DNA of 64,000 bases from Rehmannia glutinosa (taxonomy: Eukaryota; Streptophyta; Magnoliopsida; Lamiales; Orobanchaceae), in contig CM071936.1 of the NCBI GenBank assembly GCA_016081115.2, positions 78,655,262 to 78,719,261 on the forward strand, in the 5' to 3' direction. The notes under the pieces are model-generated. The model was given only the letters and a program-made list of their open reading frames with translations. It was not told the origin of the DNA and searched no databases. Of this stretch, positions 23,080-34,000 are shown piece by piece. Made by a program: the position numbers and the translations under genes. Positions within the stretch are counted from its first letter, which is position 1, and every line of letters begins with the position of its first letter.

Positions 23080-24565
23080 TGTAAGTCCAAGCGGCTACAA
23101 TAATCTAGAGGGGGGTGAATAAATTATCTCCATCTTATTGATTTTACCCTCTTTTTCAAATCGAATGCTCAAAGACAATAATAAAGGTGCGGAATGTAAA
23201 CAACACACGTCGATTTAAAGAGGTTCAACCCACCTAGGGCCTAATCCTCTACCACCCCAGTATATCCGGGATGGATTTCAAAAAGAAAAAAAGAATTTTA
23301 TTAATTACCAAAATTAATACAAACTCAACTTACAACACCTTAAAGAGCACCACACTCTTCTTCAACACCACCTTTGGAGATTACCACAATCTCCCTTTGA
23401 AGATTACCACAATCATTCTTCAACGGCACCTTGTGAAGATTACCACAATCTTCAACCCTGAAGAATACCAAATTCTTCAACACCTCAATAAGAAGATCAC
23501 CACAATCTTCTTGCACCTATCACCTAGATCATCCAAGTGTGTTCTTACCACAAGAACACTCACAAGGATATCTTGTGTTTGAATGATAACCAAAAAATCA
23601 AGATTACAACTCAATAATGAATATTACAATTTGAGTGCAAAGTGTAATCAAGAATAGCCTAGACCTCAAAGATGTGAAAGTGATAAGCTAGGCAAATTTA
23701 CAACAAGAATAATAACAATGAAGAACAAATATTTGCTTGAAGTGTATCTTGTTGTGTTGTGTCTCAATTGTTGTGTTGGTTGCTCCAAAACTTCCTCTAT
23801 TTATAGGAGATGATTGATCAAGCATAGGCTCCTCTTGGGGATTGAAAATCTACAGAAAAATACAATTAAAATCAAGAATATAGCTGTTAGAAATCAATCC
23901 CACATTTTAAGGAAATATGTCATTTGTCAAACGGTCATATTTTTTGTCATCAAAGCACAGAAGGCGACCGGTCGCACAGAAATAGAGTTTGAAATGAACA
24001 TGTCAACAATTAACACGGGGCAATCGGTCGACGTAGGGTTCGACCGGTCGTCCCCCATCTCAACCGGTCCCCCTTAATATGTTTGAGAAGAAAAAATCGT
24101 TCTGTTTCAACCAAGAACTTGCAGTACGGCCGCACCAGGCGACGGCCGACCGACCGGTCAACGCCAGCGGCGACCGGTCGACCTGCATGATTTTTCTTCT
24201 GTTTCAAAAAAATCATCTTCAGGTACGGGTTGGCCAATAGGGCGACCGGTCGATCAAGAGACAGAAATGTTGTCCAATTTTTGTCGAAAATAAAACCCGA
24301 GAAATACTCCAAAAATTTAGTAAAAACATTTTAAACCAATCAGAAGTATTTAGACAACATTTATAAACCTTGTTTTGAAGTAAAAACATATAAACATAAA
24401 ATCATTAGAAGTGTTGTCCAATTTTATCTAAAGTAAAACTTGAAGAAATACTCCGGAAAATATTAAAACCATTTTAAATCATTAAGGAGTATTTGGACAA
24501 CAATTAAAACATTGTTTTGGTGTAAAACAAATCATCAAAATTAAGATAAAAACATGTATCAAACA
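23080..24565 (-). repeat. Element B 5' LTR
   Basis: 1,486 bp. The minus strand begins TGTTTGATACATG (24,565) and ends GGACTTACA (23,080). It carries CGACCGGTCG clusters at 23,964-24,257 and a TATAAATAG-type box (minus) near 23,797. Confidence 0.9.
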
Positions 24566-25047
24566 GCTAATTCTGCATGACAGGGATTGAGTATTGTATA
24601 TTGTTGGAAGGTCCAGCCGGGAACATTGGCTACACTGTATATTTTGTGAAGCCATTAGCTGCATAAAACCTCCCCCACACCTTGCTCATTCGCTACTTGA
24701 TTACCCACAGACTGACTACCCACCACATCATGCGAGGTTGTCTCAATATTTTTTCTTTTTACGGTAACGAAAACAATAGGTAAATCGGTGTTTGCAAAAG
24801 CACGATCAATGTCACGATCATTTTTTAGCTTTAACTTTCTAATCTTATTCCCGAGAATATCCACAAAAGAGTACATTATACATTCGTATATGGTCCTATC
24901 AGCTTCAACAAATCCATAGATCTCGTCCAATAAATCATCATAATGAATTTTACCCGGTTCAACACATATAACCTTTTCTTCACCATTTTTATAATCCAAA
25001 CCATCCCAATGTCCCCCAAATCGAACAACAATATATCCATAATTCAT
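24566..25047 (-). pseudogene. MULE transposase, N-terminal segment
   Basis: The start MNYGYIVVRFGGHWDG at 25,047 lies directly after an intron acceptor (TTTTCTACAG, minus). The segment includes GKIHYDDLLDEIYGF and KLKLKNDRDIDRAFANT, the usual PB1-like N-terminus of plant MuDR transposases. The frame stops at 24,655 and would continue in another frame to 24,566, where element B is inserted. The next piece resumes at 16,819. Confidence 0.85.
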
Positions 25048-25560
25048 CTGTAGAAAATATAATTAAATTTTCATTAAAAACACAAAACACGTCTTGTATA
25101 TTCATATATCACGTTATATATGGTATAACGTGATATAATATATCAAGTTATATTATTTATATCACATATATATCGTGTTATATATAACACGATATAATAT
25201 ATCGTGTTTTAATATAACAGGCTATATTATAACACGCTATATATTATAGCGTGTTATACTAAAACACGATATATTATATAATGAGTTATAAATATAACAC
25301 GCTATATAATATATCGTATTATATTAAAACACGATATATTATATATCATGTTGAAAAAAGGCTTCTCGGTCTAAGAACATTATATCGTGAACAACAAATT
25401 TCTATGTCTAAAAAAATCTACTTCAGCGAGCGAAGAAATGATATTACCTGCGTAAGTTGTTCTCTTCGTCCAATTCGAGCTAATATGAGGAAAGAGCAGC
25501 AGATAGAGATCGAAAGCAGAAATAAAGAGAAGAAAATGGGAGAAAGAAGAAAGAGATAAA
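25048..25560 (-). other. Transposase 5' UTR exon and AACGTG-filled leader intron
   Basis: The minus strand has a donor CTTACGCAG/GTAATATC at about 25,450 and an acceptor just before the ATG at 25,047. Inside (25,080-25,350) is the AT-rich AACGTG/CACGTT array also found elsewhere in the MULE. The upstream part would be the untranslated exon. Confidence 0.55.
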
Positions 25561-25597
25561 GCTTTAGATCTGAAATTGTTATCTGCAAATAAAGGAG

Positions 25598-25603
<6 letters not shown>

Positions 25604-25640
<37 letters not shown>
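25604..25640 (+). repeat. (AG)n microsatellite in MULE subterminal DNA
   Basis: Pure AG dinucleotides; read on the minus strand as a CT-rich stretch within the putative transposase leader. Confidence 0.95.
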
Positions 25641-25645
<5 letters not shown>

Positions 25646-25674
25646 TAAGAAAATAGAGGAACTCACCTACTTTT

Positions 25675-25793
25675 AGGGGAATTAAGGGCATTTGGGTAAA
25701 AGAACACCAAAAGTGGGTAGAAAAGATAATATCATATCTTTTTGGTCAAAAAAGAGTTTGACCTATCCAATGTGGGTATTTCCCACAATTACC
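25675..25793 (-). repeat. MULE right terminal inverted repeat
   Basis: The inverse shares TACCCAC, TTTACCCA and AATGCCCTTAATT with 857-930. The outer tip reads GGTAATTGTGGGAAATACCC on the minus strand. Confidence 0.6.
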
Positions 25794-25799
25794 TCTTAT

Positions 25800-26186
25800 G
25801 ATTTTAAGTGACAAAATATTACATGTTGAACTAAAAGTATTACCACTTTAAATGAAAGTTACATGTTGAACTAAAAAGTATTACAATTTTAAAGAAAAAA
25901 ATATTGTACGTTGAACTAAAAGTATTATCACTTTAAATAAAAAGTATTACATGTTTAAATGAAAAGTATTACATGTTGTACTTAAAAGGATTGCATGCTC
26001 AACTAAGAGAGTATTACAATTTACGTGAAAAAGTATTACATGTTGAACTGAAAAATATTATACGTTGGACTAAAAAGTATCACTTATTTGCAGAAAAATA
26101 TATAGATTTTGAGTGTGCGGTTTACGACCAAAAATCTTGGTGAAGCATTACTATAGAAAATTTTTATCTTGCCATATATTTATGAT
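25800..26186. repeat. Spacer with repeated AAAGTATTACATGTTGAACT units
   Basis: Eight or more imperfect units of about 30 bp combining AAAAGTATTAC and ATGTTGAACTAAAAG, then unique AT-rich DNA. No gene. Confidence 0.7.
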
Positions 26187-26191
26187 TGGTC
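26187..26191 (+). repeat. Target-site duplication TGGTC, left of element C
   Basis: TGGTC is repeated exactly at 44,585-44,589, right after the 3' LTR of element C. Confidence 0.88.
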
Positions 26192-26903
26192 TGTTGCAAT
26201 TTGATTTGATAAATTGGGCGTTGACCCAATTTTGATCAAATATTTAAGTGGTTTCCATTGGTGGAAAATGGAATTAAATTACATGTTAAAATTCTACTAA
26301 GTGAGTAGATGAGATTGAAATTTGGAATTTCTCAAAACTAATTCCGGGTGAATGAAAAATTAATGCTAAATTTAGGCACTTAAAACTAGAAATTGGTATT
26401 AAAAATTTGAAAATGTGGGGAAGGAGAAAAGCTCCATCCCACATAGGAGAAAAATCCAAAGTATGCTCTATTTATAAATCCCAGGTTGGACAATTGGGGC
26501 ACCAAAGTCTTTAAAGGGGTGAGGACCTACATGCTAGTGGATTTGGGTAAAAACACGCGCGCGCGCCTGTCCGGCCGGGTCCGGGTCATGGGTCTTGGGC
26601 TTGGGCCCTTATACTTTTGGACCAAATTTATTTAAAACCTTTTTAAAATATTAATTAATTATTTGTTAATTAATTATTCCAACTGGGTGGTGCGCGGAGC
26701 GCACCGCACGCTGTGAGGACAGCGTGCATGGCGCGCACCGAGGACAGTGAGCAGAAATTACCACGCGCGTAGATGTGTATGGATGCGCACGTCCGAACTG
26801 ATGCACCTGTTCGAGCAACCAGGTGCATTTTTTGGCTATAGACATGTCTTTTTGATCCAAAAGACATATCCTTTCCATCAGGCACCTTGATGCCTATAAA
26901 TAC
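26192..26903 (+). repeat. Element C 5' LTR, first part
   Basis: Matches 43,447-44,2xx. It ends at CCTATAAATAC, where element D starts; the LTR resumes at 41,165 (to about 41,495). CCTATAAATA is a likely TATA box of this LTR, so D was inserted at the core promoter. Confidence 0.88.
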
Positions 26904-28457
26904 TGTAGGTCCCAAGGGGTGTGAGTGTAAGGTTTAGAAGGGGGGTTGAATAAACCTTACCAACTTTTCGATTTAGTCCTTTTAAAACGTTCAGAGTTAA
27001 TACTTCACAGATGAGTCCTTGATGGACAACTAAGTTAGTTAATCAGCAGAGTTAGCCACTCAACAGACTCGACTGAGTTGTTGATAGAATAACTCAGTTG
27101 TTTTGACTAAAACTTAACTTGACTGTGATATTTTTCAGCGGAAGACTTAACACCCTTGAATTTGGTTTAAGTTTGTTTTAATACTTGGTTTTAGCACTTT
27201 GTTGATTATCAATTGGATAGCAAATTTATCAGCAAATATCAAAATAATATGCAGTAATTAAAGTGTTGAAATGTAAATGACACAATAAATTTTATAGAGG
27301 TTCGAAGATGGGGTAATTCTTCTACTCCTCTCTTCTCCAACTCCTGGAGGAATCCACTAAGTATTGATCAATGTACAAAGTGGTTATCAGTCCAGATGCA
27401 AGTCTTGATCAAACAGCTGACTTGATCCTTTGGGACTTAGTCTGGAGATGCCTTGGTCACACAGCTGGCTTCTCGTACGACTCAGCTTCTTCACAGGGCA
27501 GCTGCCTTCCTACTACAACCCACTTGCTCAAGCTTCTTGGATTTGATCATGAAGCCCTACAAAAACTTGAGACTGGTTCGACCTTGAACCTTTCTACAAT
27601 CCTTTGTGGAATGTAGACCCCTTGATTCTTCAATTGTTTCCTCTTCAACTGATTGAAGTTGTCTTTCCTTCACAGGTGAGTGTTGGATTGATTTCCTTCG
27701 CAATGTAGGCTTGAGGATTGAACTTGAATGACTTGAGTAGGTTATAGTTTGAATAAGAGCTTGAAAGTTCCAGGTGACGATTGTTAACCTTTTCTCAAAT
27801 AGATTCCTCAGCCTTTTATAGTGTTCTTTTGAAAATTTGTTCGTTGAAGAGATAGGTTAATTTTCAAAAGACACTTGTGGTCGTTGGCTTGTCTTGTTGC
27901 AGTTCTTGGAATTGACATTTCCTCGTATGAATGAGTCTTCAGCTTTTCAGAGTTCTGACACAGGTGCAGAGCTTCCCATTGGTTCATTCCTTTTGCACGC
28001 CTCTGGGACTGAGCACTTTAAGAAAGATAGTATGGAAGTATTACTTGTTTAAGTAATTTTCTTGACTTCTGTGCAACGGATCTCTTTCAGTTATCTCGAC
28101 TTGACTGCATTTCCTTGACTTTCCCAGGTGACTTCGAGTCAGCTTTCAATCATTGGATGACTCATCTGTCACTTCAACTTGAGACTTGGCTATCTTGAGT
28201 TGACTTGACTGACACTTCACTCAGCTGCACCTTCAGTCGAGTTCATGTCTTCTCTTCTTTGCCACACTCAGCTGCCTTACACCGGAGTCTTCCTTCTAGT
28301 TTCCAGTTGACTTCTTGCATATTTTGGCATAGCTGACTTAACTCAGCTCGACCAGCCCTATCTATTACGATGCAATTTACAACAAAAATGAGGTTCCAAC
28401 TTTCTATTCTAAGTTTTACATGGCATTCATCAAAATCTAAAAATTAATTTCCCAATA
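26904..28457 (-). repeat. Element D 3' LTR
   Basis: 1,554 bp. Contains many (CT)CAGCTG words. Its inner end reads TATTGGGAAATT instead of TGTTGGGAAATT. CpG sites of the other copy often appear as TG or CA here. Confidence 0.92.
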
Positions 28458-29157
28458 ATTTCCCCCTTTTTGATGATGCCAAAACTTAAAACATTCATAC
28501 AATAATTAAACAGCAAAGATACGTACAGACAATGTAGAATCATAGAATGTATGCGTAGAATCAATCTTTTATTGATCATAACATTCTTGTTCTTTACACA
28601 GCTGTTTACAGAGTGTATCAAAGCTTAAACAGAGCTTAAGGTAACCATGCTATTCTATATCTACGCAAGTATAGAAATTATACAATTTTATTCGATGTAC
28701 AGAGGACTTACATAAAGATGCATTTACATAGTAAAATACATGAAGGGGTGGACAAAGAACACTTCATCTCCTTTTCCCTTCATTCTTTCCTCATCACTCT
28801 GTCTTCTCTCGATCTATTTATTTCTTCTTCTCTTCTTCACCGCTTTCTTTTTCTCATATGCTTTTCTCGGGACTTCATCTCTTCTTTTTCTTTCTTGTCA
28901 TTCTTCCCACAGCTGAGTTTGTCTTCTATTTTCTTCTTCGATTCTCTTCACATACTCAGCATTGTTCTTGGCCACTTGCAGGTTGGCTACTTCGTCGAAT
29001 CCAGCCCAATAGATCCCTCATTTCTTGCTTGGATCTATATATTCAATGTTTTTGGGCAGAGATCTAGGCCTGAAACCTCTTCCTCCTCCACTGTTTCTTC
29101 CCTCCGCTCCGGGCGTGTATTGTATCTTTGGGCCTTCTTTTTCCCAAATTTGAGTGA
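28458..29157 (-). other. Element D polypurine tract and 3' non-coding stretch
   Basis: CCCCCTTTTTGATGATG (28,463-28,479) gives the purine tract CAAAAAGGGGG on the minus strand. The rest holds T/C-rich DNA and no supported ORF. Confidence 0.7.
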
Positions 29158-32100
29158 CTAAAGCAGAGTGACCAGCAGAGCGATGTCAAGAGTCCTGTTG
29201 TCTGTCGCCTTCTTCACATAGCTTGAGGCCTTTTTCCCAATACAAATCCCAGGCTTGAGCCATTGACATATTTGCGAAGTAACCCTCGGATGTGAGCGTC
29301 TTGAATTCATCAACAGATCTTGGCTCGGTTCTAACATCTGAAATGGCATAGGTGTCTCTGTCTGTTGGAATGCCTCCATGTTGTTTCAGTATATCCATAA
29401 CTCGGGATCCATCTTTCCTTCCACCTCCTTCATCCCTCGCTTCTACTATTTTTCGCCAAACCATGGGTATGCTGGAGTGTTGGAGTGGCGAGTCATCGGG
29501 AGTTTTGCCGATGATATCACCGTGACAAGACCTTGTTGGGGGTTTTAGCAATCATCGTGGTCATATCTTTCGAACCTTCCCCCTCAACATATTTTCCCTT
29601 CTTCTCTCTTCTTAGTTCTTCAGATGTCTTCTCCTTCACAGATGCATCCTTCTTTTCAGCTCCAGAACCTTTCATCGCCTTTAGGTATTCCTCTTCCCCC
29701 TTTTTGGCATCATCAAAGGAGAGAGGAACCCCGTGAAACAAGTGGCAATCATGAAGTCTAAGCGGTGATAGCCGAGTTATGCTTCGAACTCCATGAGTAT
29801 CCGCACGGAATTGAGCGAGTGGCGTTGGTTTCAGCTTCCACCAGCTTCATTTCAGCCATGAGGAGGCTGAATTTCTTCTCCATGTTCGCCTCTACGCGCA
29901 GAAGCTCTTTCTTATGAAATTCACGCAGTAGATGCATCTCTGTGTTGTGAGATTCATGCATTTGATCGATGTTTTCTTGCATTCTTTGCTTCATATCAGC
30001 ATTCTCAGCCCGCCAGACTAGCAATTTATTGAACAAAGTTCTGAAGTATCGAACTTGTTCTACACGCATTGTCTGTTGTTGTTGCCACCATTCCCGGATC
30101 CTGACAATTATTCCTCGTAGATCGGCAGTAAGATTTGCGTCTCGGTTATCTAGTCTCATGTCCAGTGGGGCCTGGTGCCTCTCCATCTTTTCTATCTCTG
30201 CAGATATGGCCTTGAAAACTTCTCGAACCTTAGTTGTCACTTCTGTCTCAGCTGACGGCCAAGCAGCGTCAAAGTCAAAGTCTGCTGGGACGATGATGTC
30301 TGTTGGAATAATTGGATCAGGTTTATGGAAACGTTCTTGATCTCGAGCTGATTCTTCAAGAAGGTCAGGCAGCTCCAGAGAAAAGGGAAACGATTCTTCA
30401 AACGGATCATCAGGGACAACGGGAATATGTTCAATGGTAACTCATGCCCGTGATGTGCCCAATTCGATTCGCTGCAATAGTTTTTAGGAGCCTACGCATG
30501 AGACTGCTTTCGATTGTGGTGTTTGGGGGTATTGACCCAGCTGGCTGAGCCTCAGCTGTCTCAACAGCTTCGTCGGTCTTAGCTGGTTTTTCCATGTGAG
30601 TTGACTGGTCCTCGGCCGTATCAGTAGCGTCATCGGATGATGATGAGATTTGCATGTGTGGCTCATCATCAAAAATAAAGGTTTGGCGAGTAGCCTTAAG
30701 GTCGGTCTTACTCATGCTTGGGAGAACATCCTCAGCTGAGTCTTTTGGATCGGCAATAGGGGATGACTCAGCTTTGTCTTCACCTTCAGATCCTAGAAAG
30801 GTTACATCAGGATTGTCTTGGGAATCGTGAAGAGCACTTATCTCCTTTTCAGATGGATCAATGATAGTAGGAGGGATGTTCTGCTTCCGTCTTTACCCCG
30901 GAAGTCTCAACCTCTCGTTGGCCTTCATTACCTCCCGCATCTCAATCTGCAGCGAGGCCTCGGACGATCCCTTCGACGATTGTCATTTGTATTGGGGTCT
31001 TCGAGGTGGCATCCACCGAGTCTCAACTCCATGGATTGCACTTTCATTGCCGTGAGTGTTAACTCCCAAGCGATTCCTTCTTGTGCCTCGACCGATCGCC
31101 AGCGTCATTGGCGCGCAGAGCGATTGGCACTTCACCGAGATCTTAATCGCTCGAGCCGTCGATGACAACTTGTGTATTCATTTGTTGTTCCTTCTCCACT
31201 TCGCCTCCAAGATTCATTGTGGAGTCACCGCAAAGATCCTCCGACCTTGCCGCAGTGAGTGAGTTTCCCCTCGGTGGCACACCACGGTGAGTGACTTGGA
31301 ATGGGGTCACTCGTCTCCGGACTCCCTACTGTTCCTTTGAGTATTCAGCCATTGGGGCAGGTGGTAAGACACCTTCATTAGGGGTTGGCTCGACTGGGGT
31401 CCCCACATTTCCAGTTTCATCGCCATTTCCCTTAACACCTTCTTCTGAGTGTGAGCAGGGGAAGTGGTGGCAGCAACAACAGTGGCAATATGTTGCACCA
31501 CTCCCATCGGATCAATACCCAGTTGTGATGTGGAAGACTCCCCTGGTCCTTCCAATAACCGTTGCTCATGTAGGACCCTAGATTCCAACATGGCTTGCTG
31601 CATCTCCAATTCTTCTGTAGCAGCAGCAGGGTCCAGATCCTCATCACTCCCAGAGAGAATGTCAAGATGAGGATGTGTATGATCAGTGGTTCCAGTAAAG
31701 GGACAAATATTGGCTTTTTCACGAGCTTCAGCTTCCTCTGCCAGTCTCTGCTTTTCCTTGTCTTTGAAGATCTGCAAGATATCTGTGCAGTTTTCTTCAT
31801 CCAGTGCTTGGACCACAGTGGTCAATCCGAGAAAGTTCAACAGTTCTTCTTCTTCTTCAATAAATTCTAGTCTTTGGAACTGTTCCCTGGATCGACTCAG
31901 CTTCCACTTCCTCCATTCTCGCAGACGATTTGGATGTCTGGATATGGTGGGGATAGGATCATCACATCATCATCATCTTTATCATCTTCTCCCTGTTGTC
32001 CCTCGTTCTCAGGGATTAAAGGTAGCAAACTTTGGTGCTTCACACCCTCAGCAGCGTCTGTTGCAGGAGGGGATATAACCCTATCAACAGGAGATTTTGC

Positions 32101-33413
32101 TTTCTCAGCTACTTCTTGTGTCTCATTGCTCGACTACGATTGTGTCTTCAATTTACTGTCTTTGATTGGCCAAGCAGACTTGGTCATTTCATCAATAATT
32201 TCGGGAGACTCTACTTCTCCGGTTGTCTCGATGATCTGTTCGGTGAATGGCAGACTCAATTTGTTTTCTCAAGCTCGATATCGCTTGAACAGTCTTTCTC
32301 CTTTTGGTCCTTACCGCAGAGGAATTTCGGTTTGGATGTAGTTTCCTCCGAGTCCCGGGCGGCGGGGTCGGTCTTTGTTGTCTTTTTCGAGGAGCTGGCT
32401 TTCTAGGCTTGTCAGTCCTCCTTTTCTTGACAACCGGAGAAGGTATTTGAGGTTCCTTCTCCGCTGCGGCTGCAGGGGCAGGTGACTCGGCTGCAGGGGC
32501 AGTGCATCTTTTGTTTTCTTTTTCTTTCTTTGCAGTTCAAGCAGTCTTCTTCTTTGTAGCTACAGGGCAGGCCTTCTTCTGGGGAGAGGAGGAGAGATTG
32601 TTTCTTCAGGGCCGGTGATTCTCCCTCACTCGTATCAGCCCTCTTGGCGTATGCTCGCTTCTGTGCTCCGGAAAGGTTAGACCGGAACATTTTCTTGTTT
32701 ACATGGAACGCCTTTCCATGTCGAAGAGGGACTCCTTTAACTTCCATCATCCGGCCAATCACCAGTCCGTACCCCAGGGATCCTCCAAACGTACCATCCT
32801 CCTTGAAGGATTTATTCCCAATATCTCGCGAGTCTGGCCGTATACAAACTCAGGCCAGTTCACCTTCTTCTTTCTCTTCAATGATCGCAGCCATTACGAT
32901 CGCTTAGTTTTGGGATTTGGTTAAAGCTTCCAAATTTGATATCTATGCATTTGGCAACAATGTCCGAGAGTTTGTGGTAGTCCTCCTTCAACAGACTTCT
33001 TGTCACGTGTGTAGACAACCTTCGCAGAAGAAAATACCAGCTTGGCTACTTCCTTCCAAGCAAAGAAGCCAGGTTAACATCGCCTTCATAAATCTCCGAC
33101 ACTCCTTCCACCAAGAATTAACAAAGTGTTCTACCAGATCCTTGGCAGTGATGGTGAAATATTTCCTGTGAACAGAGGACTTGATGCCCTCATCGTGAAC
33201 TTCAGCGTTCACATAGAACTGTGCGACCTCCTCCACGTAGGTCATTTGAAACTCCATCGACAAAAAGGGTTTCAGTCCGATTTTTCCAACTTCTCTGCTA
33301 TTTTCTTCACAAGGGTTTCATCTGACCCTTGTTTGATCATGCCCTCGAAGTCCACAGTAGATCCCGTGTGGATTTGCTTTCCCAACTTGACGAAGTCGTA
33401 AGTAGATGCCATT
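29158..33413 (-). pseudogene. Element D env-like extra region (coiled-coil), broken
   Basis: Begins MASTYDFVKLGKQIHTGS at 33,413. It then shows VAQFYVNAEVHDEG and VHRKYFTITAKDLVEHFVNS (33,263-33,003), which align in pattern with the FYANM...GRHFSWTLADICNHF block of element B and so belong to the same 'putative plant transposon protein' type. Later open pieces are basic/Lys-rich (32,762-32,412), Glu/Ala-rich (31,840-31,307) and a strong coiled coil (30,240-29,758, with MRLDNRDANLTADLRGI and KRMQENIDQMHESHNTEM). The total is about 4.2 kb, longer than usual env-like ORFs, and broken in many places. No signal peptide or membrane anchor is seen. The role in the family is unknown; the name 'env-like' is positional. 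Confidence 0.65.
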
Positions 33414-34000
33414 TCTCAAAGATTCACCGAATGAAACTTTGAAGATAAGGTTTGAAGATTTGTAGGGTTTTTAGAGTAAAAATGCTTTCTTTGCTCTTGA
33501 CAGAGATGAACATTTTTGGTAAAGTGAGAGAAAATCGGACGAAATGGTATATGTATGGGTTATGAAAGGACGTGCGGGTGGTTTTTGTTTTGAAATTTGA
33601 TCAAGATCAACGGCTCAGATTTTGCACGCCAATTAACATTTAATTTCTCGCATTTAATGCGGCAGCATTTATATCCAATCATAAGCTTGGTATGCAGCTT
33701 TTGACTGTACACGTCATAATTATGCTGACGTCATTCTTAAAAACATTCCCACTTAGTAAAAACGACTACATTTTTGTCACTTTGTTCATAAATGACTCAG
33801 CTTATTCCTTAGCTGATTTGACTCTTCTCTCTTTGCACATAAGCACTCAGTTGTCAGCTAACTCGATGCAGCTGATTCTCCGATACGGCTGATTCACTTA
33901 GCTGATTCAAGAGTTCAGCTCTTTTTCATCTTTTCATGTTCCATCTCTTTTCTTTGAGTCTTCTAAGTGTCAACTCAGCTCAATTAATCTTAATTCATGC
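33414..34000 (-). other. Element D spacer between RNase H and env-like region
   Basis: No ORF. 33,790-33,960 is dense in CAGCT/AGCTGA words, close to the start side of the env-like region. This parallels the CGACCGGTCG cluster at the same place in elements A and B. Confidence 0.6.

Larger units (their letters stand above)
16820..24565 (-). mobile_element. Element B: non-autonomous copia-family LTR element with gag and env-like ORF
   Basis: Inverse to element A and of the same family. The 5' LTR is 23,080-24,565 and the 3' LTR 16,820-18,155. The latter lacks about 190 bp at its outer end, ending at GGGCCTAG where the full LTR runs on to TGTAAGTCC. Order in element sense: LTR, primer site, intact gag, spacer, env-like ORF, 3' non-coding, purine tract, LTR. 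I see no protease, integrase, RT or RNase H between gag and the extra ORF. GCTAA follows the right LTR and GCTA remains at the left break, consistent with the remnant of a 5-bp duplication. It is inserted in the transposase gene of the MULE. Confidence 0.88.
857..25793 (-). mobile_element. Mutator-like element (MULE, KI-MULE type) with two nested LTR elements
   Basis: A MuDR-type transposase (minus) and a DUF1985/Ulp1-like captured gene (plus) converge between two similar ends. The right end (25,675-25,793) read in reverse complement shares blocks with the left end (857-930): TACCCAC, then a T-rich stretch, then TACCCA...AATGCCCTTAATT. The left end lacks about 75 outer bases. It abuts the LINE, so the missing tip may lie beyond the window. 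Removing nested elements A and B leaves about 9.3 kb, a normal size for such MULEs. The transposase has frame breaks and a changed catalytic residue, so the copy is dead. The outer boundary at 25,793 is inferred from the terminal GGTAATTGTGGG (reverse strand). I did not find a 9-bp target duplication, because the left tip is missing. Confidence 0.75.

Noticed and set aside
25380..25691. Leu/Ser-rich frames with membrane-like stretches on the minus strand
   Set aside because: They arise from the (AG)n microsatellite and MULE leader; no homology or splice support.
28718..29161. Leu/Phe/Ser-rich plus-strand frame with apparent membrane segments
   Set aside because: Pyrimidine-rich strand opposite the decayed end of element D; no start context and no family resemblance.
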